64,000 nt of DNA from Nematostella vectensis. Taxonomy: Eukaryota; Cnidaria; Anthozoa; Actiniaria; Edwardsiidae. The position numbers were made by a program, and so were the translations under genes. The notes beneath the pieces were generated by a model. The model was given only the letters and a program-made list of their open reading frames with translations, did not search any database and was not told the DNA's origin. This document shows, one piece after another, positions 36,101 to 48,892 of the stretch; the stretch's first letter is position 1; every line of letters starts with the position of its first letter. Location: contig NC_064035.1 in NCBI RefSeq assembly GCF_932526225.1, positions 7,439,501 to 7,503,500 of the forward strand, read 5' to 3'.

Positions 36101-39100
36101 CAACCAAGAAAACCATCAGAGAACAACCATAATCAGACAAACAACCAAGACAACCATCAGCGAACAGCCATAATCAGACAAACAACCAAGACAACCATCA
36201 GCGAACAGCCATAATCAGACAAACAACCAAGACAACCATCAGCGAACAGCCATAATCAGACAAACAACCAAGACAACCATCAGCGAACAGCCATAATCAG
36301 ACAAACAACCAAGACAACCATCAGCGAACAGCCATAATCAGACAAACAACCAAGAAAACAATCAGCGAACAGCCATAATCAGACAAACAACCAAGACAAC
36401 CATCAGCGAACAGCCATAATCAGACAAACAACCAAGACAACCATCAGCGAACAGCCATAATCAGACAAACAACCAAGACAACCATCAGCGAACAGCCATA
36501 ATCAGACAAACAACCAAGACAACCATCAGAGAACAGCCATAATCAGACAAACAACCAAGACAACCATCAGAGAACAGCCATAATCAGACAAACAACCAAG
36601 ACAACCATCAGCGAACAGCCATAATCAGACAAACAACCAAGAAAACCATCAGCGAACAGCCATAATCAGACAAACAACCAAGAAAACCATCAGCGAACAG
36701 CCACAATCAGACAAACAACCAAGATAACCATCAGCGGACAGCCATAATCAGACAAACAACCAAGAAAACCATCAGCGAACAGCCATAATCAGACAAAAAA
36801 CAACCCCCCCAACAAACAAACAAACAAACAAACAAGAAAACAAATAACCTCATAAAAATGACAAACAAACATTCAACGAAAACTAACACAAAAAGACATA
36901 AGCGAAAATACACAAACAAAAACTAAATACAGCCTTATTTAGTAGTTACCTCCTGAACCCTTCCAAAGGGCAATTCCTCCTTCCTCTTTCAAGATCTTCG
37001 AGAAGGCGTCCATCACGCCACGGTACGTTTGTTGACCTTGCCTGGCCTTGACCTGTGAACGTGAATAGCAATGGCCCATCAGTCACACATACTAAAGCAA
37101 CACACGCGAATAGCAATAGCCCATCATTCACACATACTAAAGCAACACAGGCAAATAGCAATAGCCCATCATTCACACATACTAAAGCAACACACGCGAA
37201 TAGCAATAGCCCATCATTCACACATACTAAAGCAACACAGGCAAATAGCAATAGCCCATTATTCACACATACTAAAGCAACACACGCTAATAGCAATAGC
37301 CCATCATTCACACATACTAAAGCAACACAGGCAAATAGCAATAGCCCATCATTCACACATAATAAAGCAAGACAGGCAAATAGCAATAGCCCATCATTCA
37401 CACATACTAAAGCAACACAGGCGAATAGCAATAGCCCATCATTCACACATAATAAAGCAAGACAGGCAAATAGCAATAGCCCATCATTCACACATACTAA
37501 AGCAACACAGGCAAATAGCAATAGCCCATCATTCACACATACTAAAGCAACACACGCGAATAGCAATAGCCCATCATTCACACATACTAAAGCAACACAG
37601 GCAAATAGCAATAGCCCATCATTCACACATACTAAAGCAACACACGCTAATAGCAATAGCCCATCATTCACACATACTAAAGCAACACACGCGAATAGCA
37701 ATAGCCCATCATTCACACATACTAAAGCAACACACGCGAATAGCAATAGCCCATCATTCACACATACTAAAGCAACGCACGCGAATAGCAATAGCCCATC
37801 ATTCACACATACTAAAGCAACACACGCGAATAGCAATAGCCCATCATTCACACATACTAAAGCAACACACGCGAATAGCAATAGCCCATCATTCACACAT
37901 ACTAAAGCAACACAGGCAAATAGCAATAGCCCATCATTCACACTTACTAAAGCAACACAGGCAAATAGCAATAGCCCATTATTCACACATACTAAAGCAA
38001 CACAGGCAAATAGCAATAGCCCATCATTCACACATACTAAAGCAACACAGGCAAATAGCAATAGCCCATCATTCACACATACTAAAGCAACACACGCGAA
38101 TAGCAATAGCCCATCATTCACACTTACTAAAGCAACACACGCAAATAGCAATAGCCCATCATTCACACATACTAAAGCAACACACGCGAATAGCAATAGC
38201 CCATCATTCACACATACTAAAGTAACACAGGCATATAGCAATAGCCCATCATTCACACATACTAAAGCAACACAGGCAAATAGCAATAGCCCATCATTCA
38301 CACATACTAAAGCAACACAGGCAAATAGCAATAGCCCATCATTCACACATACTAAAGCAACACAGGCGAATAGCAATAGCCCATCATTCACACATACTAA
38401 AGCAACACAGGCGAATAGCAATAGCCCATCATTCACACATACTAAAGCAACACACGCGAATAGCAATAGCCCATCATTCACACATACTAAAGCAACACAC
38501 GCGAATAGCAATAGCCCATCATTCACACATACTAAAGCAACACAGGCAAATAGCAATAGCCCATCATTCACACATACTAAAGCAACACAGGCAAATAGCA
38601 ATAGCCCATCATTCACACTTACTAAAGTAACACACGCGAATAGCAATAGCCCATCAGTCACACATACTAAAGCAACACACGCGAATAGCAATAGCCCATC
38701 ATTCACACATACTAAAGCAACACACGCGAATAGCAATAGCCCATCATTCACACATACTAAAGCAACACAGGCAAATAGCAATAGCCCATCATTCACACAT
38801 ACTAAAGCAACACACGCGAATAGCAATAGCCCATCATTCACACATACTAAAGCAACACAGGCAAATAGCAATAGCCCATCATTCACACATACTAAAGCAA
38901 CACAGGCAAATAGCAATAGCCCATCATTCACACATACTAAAGCAACACAGGCAAATAGCAATAGCCCATCATTCACACATACTAAAGCAACACACGCGAA
39001 TAGCAATAGCCCATCATTCACACTTACTAAAGCAACACACGCGAATAGCAATAGCCCATCATTCACACATACTAAAGCAACACAGGCAAATAGCAATAGC

Positions 39101-42100
39101 CCATCATTCACACATACTAAAGCAACACACGAGAATAGCAATAGCCCATCATTCACACATACTAAAGCAACACATGTAGTCATTAAGAAGTGCCATGATA
39201 GCTCAGTGCCACAGAATTTATCCTCCACGCCAGAGGACTAGGGTTCGAACCCAGGTCATGTCAACTGTCTTAGAAGTACAAAAGTAGCTCTCTACATTGG
39301 GGACTGTGAATTCCTCGTCTTCTCGAATAAGGACGTCAAGCTGGTACCACTGACTCGTGGTACCATCGCCAGTGACATTGGTCACTGGAGAAGCTTTTAT
39401 CTTTACTGACGAGTAAAAACAATGAACACGACAGCTGGGTCACTACCTCGCCCATACCTGTAATCTAGTCTTGATGACGTCAGCAGGCGTCACGAGAGCA
39501 GCCGCTGGCACACCTGTGATAAACAGCAGGCACACAATCAATTCAGGAGAGCTACGGAGAGTCGAATTGTTAACAGTAGCAACATGACACTGCTTTTGAT
39601 CAGCTTTTAAAGAACCCGAACCGGTGCATATTCTTCTCATACCATATTAAGAAGAGACTTTCTGTAGGACAGTTCTGAACAAAATAGCCATTGGAACCAC
39701 TTCCTAACTTTTTCATAAGTGATGTGAACTTGTGATACATCTTACTCTGCAAAAACTTCAAAAACTTTATGCACTGCAACTGGACGTTAACCTTACCTGC
39801 TAGCATGGCCGATCCAAAAAGACCAAGTGCTCCGTTGTGGCCATTCTCGTCCGCAAAGTACATTTTAAAGTGCGCGTATGAGGGAAAGTAGATCGCAGAG
39901 AATGGAATATCTCTCAGAAAGCAGGCACGCGCACCCTGGAACACAGCAAACACAGAAAGCGTTTACCAGGTCTCCCCATGATGCAGTTAAATGGCTAGTA
40001 CATCAGGGGTGTCTCGAGAAAAACGCAGGGTGGGGTCAGAGTAGTAAGTCCCTGACCACGGACCAATGGTTCAAATCAACATCCTTAGATCTGGTAACAG
40101 AGCCGTAGCAGGCCACGTAAGATTGGTCCCTGACCACGGACCAATGGTTCAAATCGACATCCTTAGCTCTGGTAACAGAGCCGTAGCAGGCCACTTGAGA
40201 TTGGTCCCTGACCACGGACCAATGGTTCAAATCGACATCCTTAGCTCTGGTAACAGAGCCGTAGCAGGCCACTTAAGATTGGTCCCTGACCACGGACCAA
40301 TGGTTCAAATCGACATCCTTAGCTCTGGTAACAGAGCCGTAGCAGGCCACTTAAGATTGGTCCCTGACCACGGACCAATGGTTCAAATCGACATCCTTAG
40401 CTCTGGTAACAGAGCCGTAGCAGGCCACGTAAGATTGTGGGTGTGGGGGAGGAGGGGGATTGGGCACAAGACAGAAACATTAAGAAAGTATTGGGGGTGG
40501 CACAGCAACGCCCCTACTGGTCACTACCTTTGTGTCCTAGCCCCTGCCACGGCCCTGGGGAATAGGTCAATAGATCTATCTAAAAAAACTTTAAAATCTT
40601 TTTCTATCCAAAATGCAAACATAAAATTATCCATCTTCCAACTACCAACAAAGAAGCTAACAGGAGTCGAACTCATCGCATAACATGAACAGGGTAGGGT
40701 CCGGATTCCTCTGACTCTCCACTCCCCCCCCCCCCCCCCACTAGACACTCACTTGTACATATTTGCATAAAGGCGTATTTGACCAAATTATTAATTATCA
40801 TCGCATCACATGACCAGGGTAGGGTCCGGATTCACTTGACTCTCTCCCCCCCCCCTCTAGACACGCACTATGTATATTTTAAATACTTTTTGGATTTTTT
40901 CTCGCTCATTCAAATGTATACCAGAAGTCAATTTTTTAAACAAAAATAAGGCGTGATGGCTTTTGTAACTTGTAGAAATATGTCATCATGCAAATTGCAT
41001 AATTATTGTTCCTATGATGTGCGTAGATAATTAAAATAATATTCATTGTTATTATTACCCTATACAGACCGCCAAAGCCGAGTTCCTTTACACATTGCCA
41101 AGCGGTAACCTGCCTTCCAGGGGTTTCGCCCGCAACTTGCAGACGAATTTTCACAATTTCCAAAGGATTCGTGAACATCACTTGGGCTGCACCTCCCTAG
41201 GACCAAATATTTAAGGTGGCCCGCGTCAATTCAAAAGGACTGCTTTCCCAAAAAAATCATGTATTTTCAAACCGCTCCCATACAATCATTATTTATGCGA
41301 TTTCTCTAAATCTTTCAAACCCCTATAAAAGAAACATCCTAGATTCGGAGTTTATTACAATGCTAGGTAAAATCCAAACCGATTGCGGAATAATTGGGGT
41401 TAATCGAAGCTAGAAGTTTGGGAAAAAGCGACTATAGTACAAAAACAGAATGTGAGATTCCTCTAAAATATGCTGTAATAACTAAATCGAGTTTCAAGGA
41501 TCACGCCTGTGAAATATAACAATATTCCGTTGGGCCGATCTTGCTTGAAATCAACTATAACAATTTGAACATCTCGAGATAGACGTCTTGAAGAATGATA
41601 AAAATATTACCAATCAAATCGTCAACAGAAAGAATACTTCCATCTAAAAGTAGGAATTGATATGTCCCTTCATAAAAAAAAGGAAATATTAACCTTTGGA
41701 GACCGTGATTTCGAATTTTGCATTGCAATTTTGCTTGAAGAAGTAAGCAGCACATTTCCGCCATAATTATAATTCAAATGCCATCCATTTTGATCGCTTT
41801 TAGCTTTTGGTAGACTGTATTTTAACACTTACTGCTTGAAGATGATCAAAGCTAGGGTATAGAAAAGTAGTTTCACCACATCAGTTGAATATCTATGCGG
41901 GTAACGACGCAATATGGCAATATTACTGCATCGGTTACTCTTCCAGAAGCCACAGAGCTATCTTCGGGCTTCTGTTGTTTTGGATTTCAGCTGGAATTCA
42001 CAGGTTGCTACTCTGGAGGGAATGTCGCTGTGTGCCTGTGCCACTTAAAATCCCATCGGTAGCAACTAGCTATTATTTTAGAGGAGTCTTACATTTTGTT

Positions 42101-45100
42101 TTTGCACTATAGTCGCGTTTTCCAAACTTCGACCTTCAATTAACCCAATTATTGCGAAATCGGTTTGGATTTTACCTAGCATTGCAATAAACTACGAATC
42201 TAGGATGTTTCTTTCATAAGAATTTGAAAGAATTAGAGAAATCGTGTAAAAAATGATTGTATGGGAGCGGTTTAAACATGCATGATACTTTGGGAAAGCG
42301 GTTAAATTGACGCGGGCCATCTTAAAAAAGGCAAATAAAGCCACAATTTACAGAACCACACAGTGTTGTGTTGCATCTATTATCATCGTCTAACTCAAGC
42401 AAGTAACAGGGGTACCAAAGTTTTTTTCGATATCGCGTTGTGTTTTCCAGATGAACAAGTTTAAGCACGAATATGATATTTTGTCAGTAAAAGTCTCATT
42501 GCAAATATCTGCATGTTTTCTTCTAAGAAAGCTATCACACTTTTATGCCTTTTAACTGTGTTTAGCTAGATGATTACTCTGTGTCGCATTATCACTTGGG
42601 GCCCAAGTGGATTTTAGCACCCAAGTGCCAGAGGTTTTTATTCCTTACTATTGCACGTCCAAGAGAAAATTTGTCCCCAATAAATTTTATTTCTTATACT
42701 ATCATAACAATTGTTTTATTAATATTTTTAGGTACATATTACACTATTTCTGTACTTACGCATCCACCAGCTACAATCTCGTATGGTAAGCTAATGAAGC
42801 CGTCATCGTCACTGAAGATACCACGAACAAAATCGTTTGTCTGCAAACATCAAATGATCAATAACAATACATAGATATTTATCGCGACATTGCGAAGTAC
42901 AACCTCTCTGGTAAACATGTTCTTTAAGACAATATGAGCGTTTACCAATCTATCACTAACATCAATAGGCCAAAAGTTGCTACACCCATATCTCTTCTTA
43001 TAGAAAGCATTCTTAAGAAGAATGCTCTTCTTATAGTAAGCAAGAGCAGTTACATCACAGAGCTCGCCCCAGACCCCGTTGCCTAAAAGTTAATCTCCAG
43101 GACCGAATGCCTGAAACTAGTCTGATGCTACAGCATTCACTGACATGTACTATTTGACCAAAAGCGATGTTCTAACTATTATTGGGTGCTAACTCACAGT
43201 GAGCTTGATGGCCTTCTCGGGGGACACACCCAACAACTGTGGTAGAAGACCTGGTTCACAACAAAAAACAGTCTTACTTTTCTGAGAGGAAATTAAGTCA
43301 CTGTGGTCGAAAAAGAACAGTGCATTTAATATAATAATCTAATAAAATATATTCTGCTTTATAAAGGCCATTACAGTTGGCTCAATTTATGAAAAAAAAG
43401 TTACTGTAGTAATGGTATATTTGTTTTCTTTAAATGTTTTGTTTTGGAAAGAAACATCGAAAGAAGTCCAATACGAACAATAAATCATCTTTTTTTTTTC
43501 TTTGATCCTCTCTATGTTGTCAACTTCATGCAATTTCAAAGACAGTACTATAATGTACCTCGGTACAGCCCAATTGGGCCTTCATTCCTCACAACTTTGA
43601 AGAAACAATCAATGCTGTTCTTATAGACTTTCTCTGCTTCAAGTACAGCTCTCTGGTTCTGCATCCTGGTCTTGACAAGATCAATGGGGTATACAGCAGT
43701 GGCGCCAGTAGCTGAAAAACAAACCTTATAGATCACAATCTGAATTTAGCTGACCTTATGTGTTCAGGTACAACAGACTTACATTGACCTAAACCCTCAA
43801 GAGTAACACCATATCACAATTTAACCATAGCTGAACTCATTTTTGCTCAGATACAACACACTTGCACTAATCTAAACCCTCAAGTTGGAAGTACCACAAT
43901 ACCACAATCTGACCATAGCTGAATGCGTTCAGATACAACACATTTGTAGAAGTCTATAACCCCAAGCTGGTTAGTATCCTAACCTCCAGCCACAGATCCC
44001 AAAGAGAATCTGTAAGCCTGCTGGGCCGTCCTCATCAGATATGACATTTCTTTATCATTCTCATCAGGTTCCTGGAGCAGCTGAACAAGGAAAAAAATGT
44101 GAACATTTGGGAGCAATGCAAATGAAAAGGTCCTTGTGCAACCAACGTAATTGTTAGACCTATGTACTGTACATATGGCAAATTTGTAAATTATTTACAA
44201 AAAGAGCAAGTGTAAAACCAAGAGCATTAAGATGACCATCTGCAAGATGTGGGCAACATCTTTCATCTTTTTTGACATATAATATTAGGAATTAAACAAA
44301 ACTGCATAATGCTCTTCAGATGCTGCTGTAATAAAATATCAGACAATAATAACTTACATCCTCATCATGTCTTTCCGTCGAGAAAACTTTGAAAACATCA
44401 TGTCTTGGCACCATATGGTGGACATCAGATACTGTTATACGCCTAGAGCAAGGATTCTATATTAACACAGCTTTTCTAATGCTTTCAATGGGATCTCAAC
44501 ACATTACATATTCAACACAATGTCTTGGCAACCTTGAACACAGATGCTGTTACAGTACATATACATACTGTACATATCTTACATAACACTGTTGTGTATA
44601 TGCCTACAGAACAGCCAAAGAACCATACAGTTTTCCTATTGCTTTCAAGAAACTTTTTTTCATTATGTGTGAATTCAAATTGTGCCTTGCCTTATGTGGT
44701 TATGTATTCACACACTGCAACAGTTTACAAGAGACATGTTTACAGACATCTAAGCTCTACAAAATATTCAGGTGTATAAGGTCATTCTGATTTTGTAAAC
44801 TCATGTTTCAAAATTCCAACAAGTTATAGTTAAAAAATAAGAAATTGAAAGCGACTAACAGAAGAAAGAAGTTTAGGAAATAATTGGCAAGCATGAAAAG
44901 TACTGTATACATACCCTCTTCTATCCATATCACACAAGTGGTAAAGAATGTCGACCTGTAGAGGGGTGATCTTCAAGTTGGTAATAAAATACAAATGTTA
45001 GTAGGTCGAGTAAACTAGGGTAGTTGAAGAAACCAATTATACACACCTCCTGATGCGTCCTGGCTTCATGCAACAATTCCTCTGTCAAATGAAAAGAAAA

Positions 45101-48100
45101 ACATCTTTAAAACTCATTGTATCTGGTAAAATGCTTCAACACACAACCAGACAAGAATCAAATAAATTATATCTGCTCAAATCTGATTAACTATCAAAGA
45201 TAACTTATCGCATTCTATTTCCTGCAATCTCCCTAAAATTACACAGTTAAGAATTTTTTTATTAAATTTTTCACATCTTAAAGCACACTTACCTTTTTTT
45301 ATTTCCTTATATCTATTTCCTTTAGCGACCTTCATAGTCATGCCATGAAGAGTGCGGATGTTATCCAACATGCTGTTAAAAGCACGATAGTAGCCAAAAC
45401 TAACAAGGTGCTTGGCCTCTCCTCCAGCAACCTGAAAAAAATACATTCAATTAACAGTCTCCTGAAAATATAATACAATGTGCCATCAATTCTGAGCTAG
45501 CAAATACTCCACCAGGAACCTACAAAAGTACTCTCAAGTTACAGTTCGATCTGGGGGAACAAAAAAAGTTCTATGAGACTTAAAGAACACTTATTACACT
45601 GCTCTTCCATCTAGTCAAATTACCATTTTCTCTCCCTTTCTAGAAGCAGACATACTGCTCATTTCAGGCTCTTTTTGTTCAAATTGGTCTCAATTTGCTT
45701 AAAATGACTATAAAATGGAATTACTTTGTGAACTTGTGAACTTTGTGAACCAAATTGATTTTGTTTGATAACTGTCAAACAAGTTTTTTTTTCTCAGAAG
45801 GACATCATCCCCATTTTGTCTGTTTTTGGAAACTTTTCTTGTGAGTGAGCAGTTCTTAAGTTCCCACTTTTTATCTCCTGAGGATGTTTTTGCAACTGCA
45901 CAACATTACTGAGCACATGGCTCACAGCAAATGAACATTCAACAAACATTGAACCATGTCCAAAATAAAGAGGTGTCTGCAATAATTAGGTTTCCATCTT
46001 TGACTTTTTGTCAAAGTATTTCAACTTACTGATAATAGGTAAGCTCTGACATAAGGAGTCAACAAATGGCCTCGTAGAGTCTTCATAATATCAGAGAACT
46101 GTTTGGCTGTGATCTCCCCTTCTACCATTTTTGATGAAAAGAAAGCTTGTCTCTGGTATTCTTTCTCAAGATCCTGTGTTAGAAAGATAAGATTTCATAA
46201 TATGTAGTGTACATGAATGGATGGAAAACTTTGGTGTTCTGCTACAGTATGCTATACTAAGAATAGCAGAGTCAACAAACAAGCAATTAAAACCTCAGGA
46301 GCTGAAGGCAATGGTCATCCTGACCGACACATGACAGAACACTAAGCAATAAGTTTTTTTTAATGTTTTGGCAAGGCCAGGGATGTTATTTAGGGTTAAG
46401 GATAGTGGAATTCACCTGTAACAAGGGAGAAAACTCCTGGAAGGGGACCTTCCTTGTTTTGTCATTTCCAAAGTAACTTGATATGAACTCGGAGTCGAAA
46501 TTAAATGGGATCTTATTATAAAATGTTGTCTTCTGTATGACATTTCGGAATTCATCTGAAATAATGCAAAATAAATCAGTCAGGCAAGGCTTACAGGCCT
46601 AAGCAATCAATAGCATTTTTAATTCTCTTCATACAGTAATTAAATTCCCTTCATACAGTAATCAAAGTAGGGTGTGAGGACAGAATTTTTAATGGGAGGG
46701 TGGGGGAGGCAAGTATTAGTCTCTACTTTATTAATTAGACGAAAGACATAAGCGATTCCTCCTTCCACCTCTTCTTTAATGGGCTGCCACAACTAGCTAT
46801 GGGACTTGAAATCATTAGGCTTGTAGATATACAATTTGAGGGGGAGGGAAGAAAGGGGGGATTTTCCAATTTGTTTTTGTGTGCATCCATAACATAACTA
46901 TAGATGCAGACACATACACTGTTGATTTGCTGAAAGGGATGTGCAGTCATAGGTATCATATGGAAAAGCATTTGGTGATCATTCAATAAGAAATGATAAT
47001 TTCTTTGGAAGCCAGGGGGGGCTAAAGTTCTGCACCTGTAGATGCTATGAGTAACATAACATGGAATATCTAACACATCACTTGTATTTCTAGCTCAAAA
47101 GTTATTATGGGCACATAAAACTTGGGACTCACCATAGGAAACAGACCCTTTACCATCCAAGTCAAAGAGTTGAAAAATAAGTTTGTGGTGACTATCTGGA
47201 TCACGAAGTAGGGCCTCAAATGCAACAAACTCACTAAAGGAGATCAATCTGAAAGAAAAAAAAACTCATGACACTATAAAGTTTTTTTTAAAGATTTTTA
47301 CAAATACACAAAACAATTTCTAAGCTTGTGCAATTATGTAAAATTAGATTTAACCTCAGGACTCAATAGGCCATCCCAGCTATAAGTTTGTGCGCGTATA
47401 ACCATAGAAACCTACCCCAACTATCAGGATGCAATGCGCCCTTTTTTAAGCTTACATCAAACGAAGCACGCGCTGCATGCAGGTACTGTAGTTGAGGTAC
47501 GTTCCAATAGTGAGCGCATACATGCTGGAATAGCCTATTCCCCATTTTTTGCATGCTTAACTGACAGCATTGAAAGCTTAAAAATTTGCATCATTATTAC
47601 ATTAAAACATTAGACAGCATCTTCACATGTACTCAAGACTAAATCAAAAATCAAAATAATTATTTATTATAATAATTATTTATTTGCTTTTTGCAAAGTT
47701 CCCCCAACTGATATCTGATGAGTACTGTACAAGCCTTCATAGATTTTTAACTTTTTCTTTAATTTTATAAATTGAAACCAGTGAAATGGCATCTTCCTGT
47801 CTTCAAAAAGCAATAGAATACTGTATTTCCACCATAACTGTCTCGCCTTTCTAGCTTAACCAGCACCTCAAGGTAACACCTACCCATCTTTGGTTTGGTC
47901 CACAACGCCAGCCAACAACTCTAGAGTTGTTTCATTATACTCTTCTATCCTTTGCATTCCCAGGTAATCTCTAATAAGGTTCTTTGCAGTCATGTACTTC
48001 TGCCCTTCTTCTTCATGGCTTGCATACTGTCCAGACAGAATAACACAAAACATTTATTGGCACAAATCATAGTATGTGAACATTACAATCCAGCTTTATT

Positions 48101-48892
48101 ATTTCCTAAAATCACTTTGGCTAATTTTTATTTTACTTTAAGCCACATCAACACAAACAATTTTTAGTTGACAACTTAATTAACCATGTTGATAGGCCAA
48201 CAAAAATTGTATGATATGCAATTTTTTATGCGCCAGTATTCCTTTGGAACAGCAAATAAGTTTTCAATTTTTATCTGTTGCCATCTACATGATCAATCAT
48301 AGTTGTCAACTAAAAATTGTCAACTAAAATTGTTAGTGTCCCCCTTTATCATCTATTAAGCTTATTATAGTGTACTTCCAGTACTATACTTATAAGTAAC
48401 AAGTTGGGAAACAGGCATTCTTTTACACAGAACCATTCTATTCCAAATAAAGAATACCAGATTATATCATCTTTAGTTTGTTTTATAAATTTGAACATGC
48501 TTCTCTGACCAAGGAAGGAGACAGAGCTCGTTGTTTTGTTTCTGGTTGCAGAGGAGGGGGGGTAAAGTCTTTTTCTGTAAATATGGTGATTATGCGCTGT
48601 TCATCACCTACCTTATTGAAGATACGTCTCAGCAAAGCAGTATCTGCTGGTTTGACAGAGTACTAGAAACAAGAGGGGCAATAGTTTCGGTCAGGACACT
48701 TTTCCAATGAAATTTCCGAGGACAACAATTCGGGCTACATCACAACACATGACCAGCTAATGGCTGAAAAAGCTAGCTAGTGAGAAATGCACTCACATCG
48801 ACGATGATCGGTCCACGTTGGCACTCAGCGACGGAAATAAAGGGCCAACTTCTTCTACTCGTAAATTCACGTCGTCGTAACGATTCTAACAT
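33196..48892 (-). CDS. SLC25A12/13: Mitochondrial aspartate/glutamate carrier with EF-hands (aralar/citrin type)
   Basis: Inner-membrane carrier exchanging aspartate for glutamate plus a proton in the malate-aspartate shuttle, controlled by cytosol-side calcium. Exons: 48892-48797, 48662-48612, 48026-47884, 47248-47133, 46555-46416, 46173-46030, 45431-45293, 45081-45047, 44955-44915, 44442-44358, 44080-43984, 43711-43559, 43250-43198, 42840-42760, 41196-41059, 39935-39797, 39513-39458, 37052-36950, 34011-33924, 33397-33196. All phases join; 699 residues (human 675-678). EF-hand loops DQTKDGLISFSE (about residue 92) and [12 protein letters not shown] (about 126) are canonical. Three carrier signatures: [18 protein letters not shown] and TPADVIKTR (about 370, 468, 559). 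The C-terminal [19 protein letters not shown] matches the AGC tail. The first exon ([18 protein letters not shown]) has no human counterpart and is the least certain part. Confidence 0.96.
34033..36795. repeat. 41-bp minisatellite filling carrier intron 18 (about 67 copies)
   Basis: Unit is about CAGCGAACAGCCATAATCAG plus ACAAACAACCAAGACAACCAT. It occupies about 94% of the intron between exons 37052-36950 and 34011-33924 and stops about 20 nt from the acceptor at 34012. Variant units (AACAAAGACAACC, CAGAGAACAACC) recur at about 533 bp (13 units), for example at 35530 and 36063, showing higher-order duplication. A (CAAA)n run follows at 36810-36840. Confidence 0.97.
37061..39174. repeat. 45-bp minisatellite filling carrier intron 17 (47 copies)
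   Basis: Unit is about GCGAATAGCAATAGCCCATC plus ATTCACACATACTAAAGCAACACAC. The two commonest forms end in CACACGCG or CACAGGCA. The array starts about 5 nt upstream of the acceptor of exon 37052-36950, so the branch and pyrimidine region of that intron lies inside repeat units. The period is divisible by three, producing open frames of over 700 codons on both strands that are not genes. Confidence 0.97.
39192..39420 (+). mobile_element. tRNA-like sequence, probable tRNA-derived SINE head
   Basis: An A-box-like TAGCTCAGTGC starts at 39199 and a B-box GGTTCGAACCC at 39242-39252. The 43-nt spacing is as in a real tRNA. GCCATGA upstream and TCATGTC after the B box nearly pair as an acceptor stem. 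The D and anticodon arms are poor, so this is not a working tRNA. It is best read as the Pol III promoter head of a SINE or a tRNA pseudogene. The tail limit is uncertain. It lies in carrier intron 17, beside the 45-bp array. Confidence 0.5.
40048..40437. repeat. 78-bp tandem repeat, five copies
   Basis: The unit starts GACCACGGACCAATGGTTCA and contains GGTAACAGAGCCGTAGCAGG. Copies start at 40054, 40132 and every 78 bp after. It lies in the carrier intron between exons 41196-41059 and 39935-39797. The period is divisible by three, so both strands stay open; not a gene. Poly-C runs follow at about 40724-40739 and 40846-40855. Confidence 0.95.
41215..42321. mobile_element. TTAA-flanked non-autonomous DNA transposon with about 220-bp inverted repeats
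   Basis: 1107 bp in carrier intron 14. Both ends are inverted copies reading G(G/A)TGGCCCGCGTCAATT, and the similarity continues through CGCTCCCATACAATCATT, AACATCCTAGATTCG and AATCCAAACCGATT for over 200 bp. TTAA sits immediately outside each end (41211-41214 and 42322-42325), the target choice of piggyBac elements. No transposase is present. The left end lies only 18 nt from the acceptor of exon 41196-41059. Confidence 0.82.
48150..48340. mobile_element. Small fold-back MITE in carrier intron 2
   Basis: The left arm (AACAATTTTTAGTTGACAAC, about 48156-48175) and the right arm (TTGTCAACTAAAAATTGTCA, about 48303-48322) are inverted copies. The right arm holds a further partial copy. Each arm is about 35-45 bp. 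No target duplication could be fixed. Confidence 0.65.

Noticed and set aside
34033-39174. CRISPR-like regular arrays
   Set aside because: Units are contiguous with no unique spacers, in a eukaryotic intron; these are minisatellites.
36946-39241. Open frames of over 700 codons on both strands (repeats of [15 protein letters not shown] and [15 protein letters not shown])
   Set aside because: They are translations of the 45-bp intronic array, open because 45 is divisible by three. Both strands are open at once and the minus frame runs out of exon 37052-36950 sequence.
40036-40683. Open frames over the 78-bp repeat ([20 protein letters not shown])
   Set aside because: Repeat translation, open because 78 is divisible by three, and located inside a carrier intron.
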